A stretch of 64,000 nt of DNA from Vitis vinifera (Eukaryota; Streptophyta; Magnoliopsida; Vitales; Vitaceae): contig NC_081811.1 in the NCBI RefSeq assembly GCF_030704535.1, positions 3,178,501-3,242,500 of the forward strand, read 5' to 3'. The position numbers and the translations under genes are program-made. The notes beneath the pieces were generated by a model that did no database searches, was not told where the DNA came from, and worked only from the letters and a program-made list of their open reading frames with translations. Below, in pieces: positions 47,770-59,031 of this stretch. The first letter of the stretch is position 1. Each line of letters starts with the position of its first letter.

Positions 47770-48236
47770 TGTAACGACCCGCACCCAACCATGTAGATAT
47801 TGTCCGCTTTGGACCCAAGGGGGCCCTCACGGTTTTAAAACGCGTCTACTTGATTAAGAGGAGTCTCTACATATATAGCGTCAGGAACTTGCTCCCCTAT
47901 CCGATGTGGGACATCACAAAAAAGCGGACAATATCTACATGGTTGGGTGCGGGTCGTTACAAATGGTATCAGAGCCGATCCCCGACCCCGGTGTGGGGGT
48001 TTGTTTGGCTCTGTAAGGGGTGTTTGTCTGTTTGGCCCCGTAATCCCATGGGACACAATGAGGACGTTGTGTCTGCATGGAGGGGTATTTGTGATGTCCC
48101 ACATCGGATAGGGGAGCAAGTTCCTGGCGCTATATATGTAGAGACTCCTCTTAACCAAGTAGACGCGTTTTAAAGCCGTGAGGGCCCCCTTGGGCTCAAA
48201 GCGGACAATATCTACATGGTTGAGTGCGTCGTTACA
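47770..48236 (+). mobile_element. TRIM element with an extra inverted LTR copy
   Basis: Three LTR-like pieces: a full copy on the minus strand (47770-47918, TGTAAC...CACA), a short plus-strand LTR end (about 47924-47961, to GTTACA), and a full plus-strand LTR (48090-48236, TGTGATGTCCCACATCGG to GTTACA). The primer site TGGTATCAGAGCC (47964-47976) follows the short piece, and a ~115 bp interior with no gene leads to the last LTR. The copies are very alike, so this is the youngest of the three TRIMs. It is rearranged at its left end. Confidence 0.85.
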
Positions 48237-49259
48237 TATTCTCCACATATAACTATATTTTTTGAAAAAAAAAATTATTAGATGAATACATTCTCTATTA
48301 GGTAAGACATAAAATTGGAGGCATTTATTCGAAAACAAGCCATTTTAAGTCCTCAATTAATCTTCAACTTAAAAAAAAAAATACCTTTATTATCGTTTTT
48401 TTGGCATTGTGAACAAAGTGGTTGAACATAGTATTATCACCAAGAATGCTCCCTTAATTATTTTTATACAAAATTTTTATTCAAATATTTTTTCTATACT
48501 TTTGCTTATTTTGCGTGACTTTTTAAAATTTGTGTATATTTTCTAACTTATAAGTCTATACTTTTGAACGTGCCATAAATTTATATACAAAAATTTGAAA
48601 AGCCTTGCAAGAATAAAAACTATAAAAAAATATAAGCAAACAAAATTTTCGTGTTAAAATAATTATGAGATATAAACTTCGTGAGAATATTCTTTATAAA
48701 ATAATATTTTTTTAGAAATATTTAATTAAAAAGAATAAAATAATTCTTAGATTGTTAATGTAACCGTTTTCATATTTTTTTTAAAAATTAATTTATTTAT
48801 ATATATATAAATATCATTTACATATTATATATAAGTATTTACATATATGTTTTAAAATAAAAGATTATTTTTACAAAAAAATAATATAAGCATTTTTGTT
48901 TAAATGAGATAAAAAAAAAAAAAGGTTAAATTTCAAATTTTGGGTTTTCAAATATCCTATTAATCAAATAACCCATTTTTTTTATATATATAATTTAAAC
49001 TCCGTTTTATAGTAATTTTAGAAAATACTTCTAATTTTTCTTATAATTAAAATTTTTTATTTTTAAAAAATTAAAAACACCTTTTAAAATCATTAATAAA
49101 TATATTTTTAAAATTTATTTGGTAATGATTTTAAAAAATATTTTAATATTTTTAATATTTGAAAATTTAATTTTTATAATTTAAGTGTCCCAGATGATAG
49201 AAACGCTTTATATTATCAATGAACTACACTATATCACTCTGAAATACATTCTAATATTT
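48237..49259. other. Very AT-rich spacer
   Basis: Long A and T runs, no gene. Ends where the right inverted arm begins (about 49260). Confidence 0.5.
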
Positions 49260-49327
49260 GATAGTGATTTTAGAAACATACACCCACATAGAAACTCAAG
49301 GGCAAAGCCACACAACTTTTTTTTCTC

Positions 49328-50506
49328 TTAACTCTTCTGCATGGCAATCACCTTGGCCCAAGCAGGCCTGGCAGTGATATCAGCGACCCAAGCGGACACG
49401 TGTGGACGCGAGTCAAAGAGCTTCTTGGCTGAACTGCCCAGCAAGTAGTGTAGGGTGGGGAGGTGGTGAAGGTCGGCCAGCCCCAAGCAGTCTCCGCCCA
49501 AGTACTTGGACTGAGTCAACCGAGCCTCGTACACATCCAAAACCTTGCCGAGTTTGGCCTCTAAGTCCTCCACTGCAGCTGGGTCAGTGGTCTGGCCGAA
49601 CATTGGCTTGTAAAATAGCTCGTAACAGAGCTTGGCGGCATGGGGGTCGTACTGGTGGGCCTCCACCTCTATCCACACTGACATGATAGCCATTTTCTTT
49701 GAATCTGGGCATATCAGTTGAGTCCCGTTTGACGCGTACTCGTGGGCGATGTATTGTGTGATGGCCCTTGATTCTGCATACTCCAAAAGTCAAACCGTTG
49801 GAATATTTCGTTTTTCTTTATTTTACTATTTTTCTTCGATTACAATTTTCTTTTTCAGAAAACAAGAATGGTAATTGGTGAGGAGACTTTACCGAAGAGC
49901 TTCAGGTCTCCGTCTTCAAAGGCTGGAATTTGACCAAATGGCTGCATCATTCCGCAAATCGAATTTTATCATTTACATCATTTCACGTCTTAATGAAAAA
50001 GAATTTAGTTGAGGGTTTTAATCGTGAACAAAAGTCATAACTAGCCATGTTGAAAAGATGTTTGTTAGCCATATGGAGAGGGCAATTTGGGCCTTTCGGA
50101 TTAAAAAGCAACAGTTAAACAAATTAATCAATGATAAATGAACTCATGCCAACTGTACGAACTGTGACTCGTCGCTTCCCTACTAATCAGATCTCAAAAG
50201 ATCACATGGAAGACTCTATCTCACAAAACCCACTCACTCATCGGTCAACGAAACGCGAAGAATTCGCTCTGGCCACACAACATCCACAAAAAAAACCTTC
50301 AACAAAACATTAGCAAAAAGTTTCCCCCGATCACGGGAGAATACGATTCAACTTACATTGAGAGCAAGGAAAGCCTCCGATTTGTGCTGGCCGGCCTTCA
50401 TGTCAATCGTAACGAACTCGAACTCAAGCTCCTTCTCGTAGAGCGCAGCGACAACTCGCATCACTGCCGTGGAGAACGGGCTACCGTGGACTTTCAAGAC
50501 CGCCAT
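49328..50506 (-). CDS. Phi-class glutathione S-transferase 6 (right inverted arm), 214 aa
   Basis: Minus-strand exons 50506-50357, 49941-49893 and 49773-49328 join in frame (645 nt). Candidate catalytic Ser12 (SPFSTAVMRV), QIPAFEDGDLKLF and Glu67-Ser68 (ESRAITQY) are present, with [16 protein letters not shown] and LADLHHLPTLHYLL in the helical domain. Against the mirror gene at 39872 I count 17 base differences in the coding sequence; 15 change the protein (13 residues) and 2 are silent. The changes cluster in exon 1 (T15V, S20A, G26E, Q28E, S33T, V38A), V/I in exon 2, and a short stretch around ELFYKPMFGQ in exon 3. The gene looks intact and keeps its original upstream DNA. Confidence 0.95.
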
Positions 50507-50767
50507 GACTGCTGGATTGGGAAGAAGATGAAACGAGAGCAAGATTTTCAGGGGTTGGGAATGTAGGGATGAAGGCTGAGGGGCCTGGGTATTCACTATT
50601 TGTAAAGAGGGTGTAACATTGAATATTCATTTTAATATGCCCTTTTCGAGAACGTTCTCATCCATTGCCATCCAATGCTTTTGCCGATTTCATATCCAAC
50701 GGAGGCCAAACATTCCCTAGAGTGGCATTTTTGTCATTTCAATGGTCATCGTACGTGACGTATGCAA
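50507..50767 (-). promoter_or_regulatory. Upstream region of the right-arm GST gene
   Basis: Mirror of 39620-39871. This copy keeps continuous native DNA beyond the site where the left arm is interrupted, so it likely represents the ancestral promoter. Confidence 0.5.
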
Positions 50768-50811
50768 TCACGTCATAGAAAGCAAATGTAACAGCGATTA
50801 ATTCTCGATCC

Positions 50812-51311
50812 TTCCTATTTCGTACCTTTAAAAAAAACATAAAGTCAGGAAGATATTTTTAAAATTATCTTGTAAGAAAGAAAAGGCAAATATATTTGAT
50901 AATAAAAATAAAAGTTATTTTTCAAGTATTTTTTATTTTTATTTTTAAAAAAGTCAAATATGTTTAATAATAAAAATAGAAAATAACCTTATCTTCTTTA
51001 AAAGAGATGTTTTATTAAGATTTTTCTAAAAAATAATTATATAAATATAAAAAATGAAGTATTATACATAATTTTTTTAAGAAAAAAATATTTTAAATAT
51101 TTTAAATTCTCAAATAGAATTTTATTTAATTTTAAAAATATTTAAAAATAATTTTTTATTTTTTTATTTTGTTATATAAGATAAATTTAATTGGTGCTTT
51201 TTTTAGGCCTTTTTCTTAATGATAATGTTTGTAGGAGAACATGTATTTATGATTCTGATTCTGTACCATTTTTATCGTGGGTCTATGTACTTTATGTCTC
51301 TCTTGTATGAG
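50812..51311. other. 500-bp segment present only in the right arm
   Basis: The left arm passes directly from the CTCGATCC-side to the CACTTCAATATT-side. The segment is AT-rich without terminal inverted repeats or clear target duplication, so either an unclassified insertion here or a deletion in the left arm. Confidence 0.6.
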
Positions 51312-52519
51312 CACTTCAATATTTTCCATTTAAATGAGTACAATAATTGATTTTGGTTATCAAAACCATATATAAAACCATATTTTTAATTATTCATATT
51401 ATTATTCAATATTACAAATTTTTTACTATATAATAATTGTTTTTTTAAACCGCATTAGTATTTGTACTACTACTTATTTTATTATTTATTGATTTTTTAA
51501 TATTTTATATGAGTTTTGATCATTTTTTATTTTATTTTATTTTAGAATTTCATTCTATATATTTTTTATTTAGATAAAATGTAACAACCCTTATTTTTGT
51601 ATTTTCGGATAAGTTTTATCCTTAACTTTTGTTGATATTTATGCTTTTATTTAAATTTGGCAAAAAGTTTAGTTACTTTATTAGGCTTATATATGAATTT
51701 AACAAATTTTTTAATTACTTTATCCCCTCCTTTTTGAAATGAGAAAAGTTAGTGAGATAAGGGAAGAATGAGTAAAATCTAAAGGTATGTTTGATATTTG
51801 TTTTTGAGAACAATTTTTTGTAATCTAAAACAAAAAAACTATCTTGTTTTGAAGTAATAAAATTTAGTGTGATAAGAGATGAATGAGTAAAATCTAAAGG
51901 TTTTTTTCATAACTATTTTTAAAAATAATTTTTTATTCTTAAAAATTAAAAAAATAGAAAAACCTCTTTTTTAAAAAATTATTCTAAAAAATTATTTTTA
52001 AAAAATATTTTTTAAAATAATTACCAACAAATTTAAAATGATGTTTATTTTTTTTACTTAATTTTAAATAGAATTTTAATACTTAATAGTATTAAGTATT
52101 AGGTTATTTGTTTTTTAAAGAAAAATCAATATATTGATTTTTCGATTTAGTAAAAAGTTTATAATAAGTTATGAAAAAATAAAAAAACTAATAATTTAAA
52201 ATTTAAAAATAAATTACTTTCAACAAAAAGCTGAAAAAAACAAACACTAGAGAAAAAATATATTTCATTTAAGTATTTCTCCAACTTAAGCTTGTAATTA
52301 GAAAATGTCAAGGGCAAAAAACAAAGTGAAAAAGACAAAAAAGAGAGGCACACATGTATTGCAGATGTCCAAATCTTTCCAAGATATTTTTAGACTTATG
52401 GCCCACATGAGACCAATAAAGTTTTGGAGATAGTGGACATACACATTTTGTTTTCATGTGAAGAAAATGTATATATAATAAGATTTTTTTCAAAATTAAA
52501 AACATCTTGAATAACTTGG
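51312..52519. other. AT-rich tract of the right arm
   Basis: Mirror of 23146-24317 and 30060-30130. Contains the single copy of the MULE target site at 51369-51377. No gene. Confidence 0.7.
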
Positions 52520-52781
52520 TCGGCCAAACGACCCTTGTACACATCCAAAACCTTAGCCAATTTGGTTTCTAGCTCTTCCACTGCAGCTTTGTCAATGGTC
52601 GAGGTGGGGGTGGGCTACACAGCCAGCTTGTCACACAGCTTGGACGCAAGAGGGTCGAACCGGTGCGCTTCCACCTCCATCCACACTGACAAGATAGCCA
52701 TTTCTTTTGGATCTGGGAATATCAGTTGGGTCCCCTTTGATGTGTAATCGTGGGCAGCGTATTGTGTGATGACCCTTGATT
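52520..52781 (-). pseudogene. GST exon-3 fragment (phi class), broken, mirror copy
   Basis: Minus strand reads [35 protein letters not shown] and, after an in-frame stop behind KLAV, AAVEELETKLAKVLDVYKGRL. The stop is at the same place as in the left-arm fragment. The acceptor TGCAG before the exon is kept here. Exons 1 and 2 are missing; the TRIM starts about 85 bases upstream. Confidence 0.9.
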
Positions 52782-52864
52782 CTGCATGCATACCCCAAAA
52801 CTTCAACCATGAATATGTTAAATTTTCTTTTATTACAATAATGTAGAATTATAACCATTCCAGC

Positions 52865-53268
52865 TGTGACATCCTACAGAGGATAGAAAGGAAAGTTTCT
52901 GACACTATATAAGTATAAACTTTTTTTAACCTTGTAGATGCGTTTTAAAGTCGCGAAAGCTCCTTTGTGCCTAAAACGAACAATATCTACACGATTGGAA
53001 ACAAATCGTTATAAATGGTATCAAAGCCGATTCCTAAACCTGGTATGGGGGTTTGTTTGGTTTTGTAGGTGTTTATCTATTTGGCTCCGCAATCCCATGG
53101 GACACAACGAGAATGTTGTGTTTGCATGGAAGGTATTTGTGACATCTCACATTGGATATGGGGAAAAGTTCCTAGAGTTATATAAGTATGGACTCTTCAT
53201 AACCCCATAGACACGTTTTAAAGCCGTGAGGGCCCCTTTGGTCCATATTTACATGAGAGATTGTTACA
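52865..53268 (+). mobile_element. TRIM element (miniature LTR retrotransposon), right inverted arm
   Basis: LTRs at 52865-53013 (TGTGAC...GTTATA) and 53139-53268 (TGTGAC...GTTACA) surround a ~125 bp interior with a tRNA-Met type primer site (TGGTATCAAAGCC from about 53016). No coding sequence. The LTRs have drifted strongly; it is old and its mirror partner is 22391-22793. Confidence 0.8.
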
Positions 53269-53880
53269 CCACCTACACCAAATTGTCATTTTGTGGTTTT
53301 ATAGTTGCGGTGGTCCATGGGTAGCTACCAAAAGGATGTTACAGATTCAGATTTGTTGGACCCGCGGTATAGACTTTGTAAGCCACGTTGACGGTATAAA
53401 AGTTGGCTTAAAATCCTCTTCATTAGGTGTCCAGAGATCACTTCCTCTTTGATATTCAGATATCTTCTCCTAAAAGCAACAGGTTCCTTCATTCTCTGAC
53501 ACCATTTAGATCAAACCAGGTGCCTCATTTCCCGCAACTCCATTTGAGAGAAAAGACAAGCAAGTGAATATTGAAGGCTCTTGACGTTATTCAGATTGTT
53601 CTCTGTTCTCCATGAGTGTCACTGTTTATTCATCTTAATATCGATGAAAAATTCCATCGTTAGTCATTTTCTCGCCTAGTTTCCTCTTGATTTTCGATCA
53701 CAACAACAAGAAAATTTGGAAATTGAGCATAACTCAAATATCCTGCCATGACAGTGGGACATGAACAAGGCTTAATGTTTTCATCTTGCTTTGACCATCT
53801 AATATGTTGCAGGCTCAAGCTTTTGTTTAATTTCCCAGATATCAATCTTTTTCCATACTACAGTATTCAAGTTGAAGAAG
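53269..53880. other. Spacer without a recognised gene
   Basis: Lies beyond the inverted arm; no match to the sequence left of 22391. A TATAAA-like box near 53397 has no gene behind it. Confidence 0.4.
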
Positions 53881-53920
53881 AGCCCGTTTGGTAGTGATTT
53901 TCAAAAGTGTTTCTACCATT

Positions 53921-54540
53921 TGTGGGGGTCTTATCCCACGTGTCTACCCACAAGTACTTCCACGCGTCAGTCCACGTGGCATCATCCCAATTGGGCCACG
54001 TGTCAGTTCTTCATCACTACATGGACAACCTCCAAGGCATCTGAAGACGTCCTATCCGGACCATTTGCGCTGCTGAGTGGCTCATATATCATTGATAGCC
54101 TCAAATCTTCTCTGATATACGAGACTATGGCTAGTTGACACCAGATTGATTGATGAGACTCTTCTCATTCTCACGTTTGCTTTAGTAAATAGGTATGCTC
54201 AGTCTCAGGCCATCAACAAAGTTGAAGGGTAGTAGGTATGGCCTGTCACTATTGCGCAATCATCACTACAAGGGTCAACTCAACACTACGGAGCCTGGCT
54301 CCACATTTGAACTCAACACTACTAGGGGGAGGGAGGGACGGTGAGTTTTATGATATCTCTCTCTCTCTAAGGATTTCCATTCCTCCTAGCGTCTGACTTG
54401 GGCTTCAAATGATGTGACCGAACAATCCGTCCGGGCATCTTTGTGCAAGAAGTAGAAGACCTAGATTCGGGCACCGGAGTGAGAGCTTTCACCGTCATGT
54501 CTAAGGGAGGATTCATTCTTTAGTTGACCAGGTATCAACA
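53921..54540 (+). repeat. Left LTR
   Basis: 620 bp, TGTGGGGG to ATCAACA; contains a CT run near 54358-54375 and CACGTGT-type motifs near the start. Confidence 0.9.
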
Positions 54541-55368
54541 TTGGCGCCGTCTGTGGGAAAGAAGGAGCAAACCTTACCACTTTCGTCGTCTCCTCGGCAG
54601 TGTACTTCTGCATTGGATAAGTACATCGAAGTACAGACTCCGGAGTGCCATGGGAGGGGCGAACCACGCCAGCAAGGTGAAGGTTGCCGCACAACTCAAC
54701 AAAGTGACGTCGGGTCATAAGAAAGAAAGCATTTACGCCTGATGCTGGAGAGTCGGGCGTGGTAAAGCAAGGTACCGACTTTAATAACGCCGCTATATTC
54801 TCCCAGCTTGAAGGATTGACCAGAGAGTCTCTCTCATTAGCGTTGCCACCGAGAGTGGCTGGAGAAGTCCCATCTTCCATCAGGCAAGCGTCCTCAATAG
54901 ATGGAATCACAACTAATTCTCGCCCGGACCTAATGACATCAAAAGAAGGCACCTGCACTATAGGAGTGTCCAGAGCCGGTTCCTCACGAGGAGCCTCCGA
55001 ACTGCTCTTCTTAGCAGGTAGGGGGCAGTAGGAAGTGCTTCGGAAAGGCGCTTGAGATGCCTCTCCTTGAAGTCGACTTTCAGTCGCTAAACCACTTCTT
55101 TTTCTTATTCTTTTCCTTCGGGCTCAAGGCTGATGTAAAGGACCACTTACTTAGGCTCCTGGTCCAAGCTCTTTCCCATGGAAGGCGAGTCGGTGCCAAC
55201 CTCTGCAGAGAGTGAATGAGACGGAGATAAGTCCAAGGCCTTCTCAATAGGTCGAGGAACAAACTTCTTCTTAATAAGGGGATGAATAGTAGAGTTGGTG
55301 GTCGAACGACCTGCACCCGGAGCCTGTCTTAGAGTTTCCTCTTGACGTTTTTTCTCTCTTTTCTCAAG

Positions 55369-56362
55369 TCAGTCTTGCCTTGCCTTCGCGTCTACTGCTC
55401 GGGCTTCCGCGTTGAAAGAGAGATCCTTCAACACGTAGTGCTCGCTAGACACCAACACTCTGGGCACAAAATGAGGAAGGGTAGGGACAACGTACGACTC
55501 TGAGTCCTGGACCACTGCTTGCAAATTTTGATCGGTCAGCAGGGTCTCATGATTCCGTTCACTAGCAGAAATCACAAATAATTTGTTCAACCGATCAAAA
55601 GAAGTTTTGTCCACCTACTTACTAACCGACTTCTCCTCATATTTCCTATAATACACCAAATAAGACACGTCAACAACAATCCTATAATTATAAATGAGAG
55701 AACAAGGGAACAACAATTTTCTCTACCCGGAATCCCCAACGAACGACATGGTTCAAAAGCATGAGTCAGATGCTCATATGAAGCAACCCAAGGGCCCGAA
55801 ACAATAAAGTGTCCTTTCGTTGCGTCCTTGGTGGAATTTGGAAGTCCGGTCACCAATTGAAGTGACGCAATATGAGTGGACAAATTGAAAACTTCTTTCT
55901 GACTCATTTTGACTGTATAGACGAACAGAACCTCCAGCAAAGAAAGGTCCAAGTGGTATAGCATATTCAGGATGCTACACCTCATCAATATCCTCACCGC
56001 GTTCGGATAGAGAAAGACTGAGGAAATCTTCGTAGAGTGGAGAAATTGCTTGAAGAGGGAAGGGAGAGGAAAACGGAACCCGACATTAAACTGCTCCTTG
56101 TTGAAAATGATAGCATTAAAGAACTTCTCATCGGTTGACACAAGACCCCCATCCATTAAACGAATAGCAATACCGTCTGGCACGCAGAAACGCTCTCTAA
56201 ACTCCCATACAATAAGAAGTTTGATGAGTTTCTCCTCATTCGTCCATTCAGCGTCTTCTCTTGGCAGGCATTTTTCTTGCCTTTACCAACCTCATTGGTA
56301 GAAACAACACCTCCTCGTGCTGACATGCTGAAGTGATGAGCCAAGTAAGACCTACATGACAC
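55369..56362 (-). pseudogene. Antisense reading region inside the LTR element
   Basis: The minus strand carries a recognisable but broken protein-like region (e.g. FNVGFRFPLPSLFKQFLH, SLLEVLFVYTVKMSQKEVF). I know this as a widespread grapevine repeat protein of unknown function; antisense frames of this sort occur in Tat-lineage gypsy elements. Function not known. Confidence 0.55.
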
Positions 56363-57199
56363 GACGACCGAATGTTATAAAGCAGTCACCCCACCCTCCT
56401 GTCTGTAAATGATACTTCAGTTGTGCAGAGACCAACTTACACTGGCTTAAAGCCCATACCCGAACAGAGCCATTAGCTCAACCTGCAGGGCAGACCCCAG
56501 CCAAGGGTCTCCCCTTTAACCGTACCCCACATGGGTCTTGAACCAAACAAGGGTCAAAAACCTAAAGAGCAAACATCACCAGGCTTATCACCTACGACGT
56601 CCTCTCTTACCTAGAAAAATATTGGAACGACCCTACATTCTACATGTTGTAGCACTCATATTGCACCCCAATAAACCATAAACTCAAAATAATCCCCAAT
56701 AACAACCAGATAGGATGTGAAAATAAAGAAGCCAAATACGAGGGAATGAAGCCTTACCTCAAGAGCATCATTGACAAAAACTGGGACAGTGTTGGGAAGA
56801 TGGACGACCATCGGAGTTGCAATAAGAATAGATTGCAAATGTTACCGGAAAAGGTAAACGGTGGAAACAACAAGAGGACAATGGCTATAGTTGCAGGGTG
56901 TAGAGAACAGGAAAAGTAATGGCAAAAGAAAGAAAAACCTTAGAAGGCTAAAACGTCCAAAAAGTATTCCCAAAGGTATAGGGTCCTCTATTTATAAGGG
57001 ACCAAAACCCTAGGGATCCCAAAAGACAGTCGTCATGGGACACATCCCGAAGTGACATGCCGCCTGACAAAACACCTCGGTGGAAGTAGCCCTCCTATAA
57101 ACATCTGCCACGTGTCTCACCCACACTAGGGGACTCCAAGGGACAATTTCAGCTCGTCCACCCCTGCCTAGACACAGACACACGTGCTAAAGGAGGCAT

Positions 57200-57887
57200 T
57201 GTGGGGGCCTTATCCCACGTGTCCACCCACAAGTACTTCCATGCGTTAGTCCACATGGTATCATCCCAGCTGGGCCACGTGTCAATTCTTCATCACTACG
57301 CGGACAACCTCCAAGGCATCTAGAGATGTCTTGTCCGAACCATTTGCACTGATGAGCGGCTCATATATCCATGATAGCCTTAAATCTTCTCTGATATATG
57401 AGACCATGAGTAGTTGACACCAGATTGACTGATGGGACTCTTCCCATCCTCACGTCTACTTTAGTAAATAAGCATGCTCAGTCTCAAGCCACCATCAAGG
57501 TTGAAAGGATGACAAGTTGTGTCATGATGCGTCGTCTGACACAACCCCTAGCTGCCTGTAGATGTGATGATCGCCTTGTCACTATTGCGTAATCATCACT
57601 ACAAGGGCCAGCTCAGTACTACAGAGCCCGACTCCACATTTGAACATTATAAAAACCCTATTGAAATAGAACAGATGGTGGAACGATGAGTTCTATGATC
57701 TCTCTCTCTCTCTCTAAGGGTTTCCATTCCCCCTAGCGTTTGACTTGGGCTTCGAAGGGTGTGTTCGGACAACCCATCCGGGCATCTTTGTGTATGAAGA
57801 AGAAACCCCAAATTCTGGCACCAGAGCGAGAGCTTTCACTACCATGTCTAAGGGAAGAATTCATCCTCAGTTGACCAAGTAGCAACA
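57200..57887 (+). repeat. Right LTR
   Basis: 688 bp; matches the left LTR throughout, with a longer middle section near 57510-57580. Confidence 0.9.
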
Positions 57888-58973
57888 CCCTTAAAAACAC
57901 TTTTAATTGTTTTCAGGATGAAAATAAGGTGTTTGGCAAATTTTGAAAAACACTTTGAAAATCTAAGAAAACACTTAAAAGTGATTTTTAGAGAATCACT
58001 TGCCAAAGTGTTTTTTTTTTTTTATTATAAAAGAAGACACTTCAAAAAATTTGAAATATTCCAAAAATACCCCCAAGTGATTCCTGATATCTTCCTTTCC
58101 CTTTCACTCATACCTCTCCAACTCTCTCTTTCATTCTCCTTCTCCATCGCTCTTTATACGAGACTACACAGTAGGAAAGACGTTTCACTTTCATTCAACA
58201 TCGTTGATTGGATCGAAGGTAACCCTCTATTCTTTTGTTTTTTGTTTTTTTTTTTTTTTTTGAATGTCTGATTGTCTTGAAATGTTAGTTAGGGTTTTGG
58301 GTTTTAGGATTGTTTGGTTAGGAAGAAAGTATGACAAAATGAAATCTGTAATCCTCAAATGTTTTTACAAGAATTACTTCCAAGCCTTAATAGTTTTAGA
58401 TCTATTTTTCAATAGAGCAGTCAAGTCTCATTTCCTAGTACTTCTCTATCTAAAACTCTCATTCTTTATTCTGGTTCACATATGCAATTGCTCTATTTAG
58501 GGTTTTTGAGTTCAAGTGTTGCAGGTCCGTTTCTTTTTTAAGGAAGAAAAAATTTGTTTGGTGATATCTTGTTATTTAGAGTTCGTTTGATATGGTTGTT
58601 GTCTCATTGCTATTTGTTTGTCTTTAATTTTTTGATTTTTACTCTTCACATTATTATTATTTAAAAAAAATAAATTTCCATATGGGTATTGGAGAATCAT
58701 CTCCAAGATAAATATTCACTGCTAGCATTTTTATTTATTTATTTGCATTTAGCATTTTAGAAATGAAAATATAGGAATAGGTCCCGCCATAATTCAAGCT
58801 TGTCATTTTCATTTTGGGATGACAGTCCTGCTCATGAATCCTATTGTTCATTTCTATTTATATTTTTACTTGGTGACCTTAGTGGCTTTTTCCCTATCTC
58901 TGTACCTTCATTTAACTTGAATCATATCTGCCAAGGGAGTACACAAGAGAGGAAAGACATGTAAATGAAAAGG

Positions 58974-58974
<1 letters not shown>

Positions 58975-59029
<55 letters not shown>
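58975..59029. repeat. (AT)n microsatellite
   Basis: About 27 uninterrupted AT units. Confidence 0.97.

Positions 59030-59031
<2 letters not shown>

Larger units (their letters stand above)
49260..53268 (-). repeat. Right arm of the large inverted duplication
   Basis: Read on the minus strand from 53268 to 49260 it gives TRIM, broken GST fragment, AT-rich tract, GST promoter and GST gene in the same order as 22391-41060. It has both empty target sites (TATATAAAA at 51369-51377 and TCACGTCAT at 50768-50776) and one extra 500-bp segment at 50812-51311. Confidence 0.9.
53921..57887 (+). mobile_element. Small gypsy-type LTR retroelement with antisense reading region, 3967 bp
   Basis: Direct LTRs of 620 bp (53921-54540) and 688 bp (57200-57887) start TGTGGGGG and end AACA. 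TTGGCGCCGTCTGTGGGAA (54541-54559) right after the first LTR is a primer site of the kind used by gypsy elements; a purine-rich tract AAAGGAGG lies just before the second LTR. Flanking CCATT and CCCTT may be a 5-bp target duplication with one change. No reverse transcriptase, integrase or protease region is seen, so it depends on others. LTRs differ noticeably by eye, so it is of moderate age. Broken, with several defects in its reading regions. Confidence 0.85.
53882..58020. repeat. MITE-like sequence split by the LTR element
   Basis: Left piece about 53882-53920 (CCCGTTTGGTAGTGATTTTC) and right piece about 57888-58015 (AACACTTTTAA, GTGTTTGGCAAATTTTG, ending TTGCCAAAGTG). Such GTTTGGYA / TRCCAAA motifs are typical of hAT-type MITEs in plants. 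Borders and target duplication are not proven. Confidence 0.35.

Noticed and set aside
47770-48236. Assigning the TRIMs to the Cassandra family
   Set aside because: Cassandra LTRs carry a 5S rRNA-like segment; I see no 5S-like A box, intermediate element and C box here.
22391-53268. Inverted GST arms as a pure assembly artefact
   Set aside because: The arms differ by substitutions, indels and two insertions with target duplications, which an artefact would not produce. The 2.1 kb viral palindrome is a separate matter and less certain.
54461-54958. 165-codon minus-strand frame across the left LTR and primer site
   Set aside because: It runs through the LTR border and primer site, so it is most likely chance.
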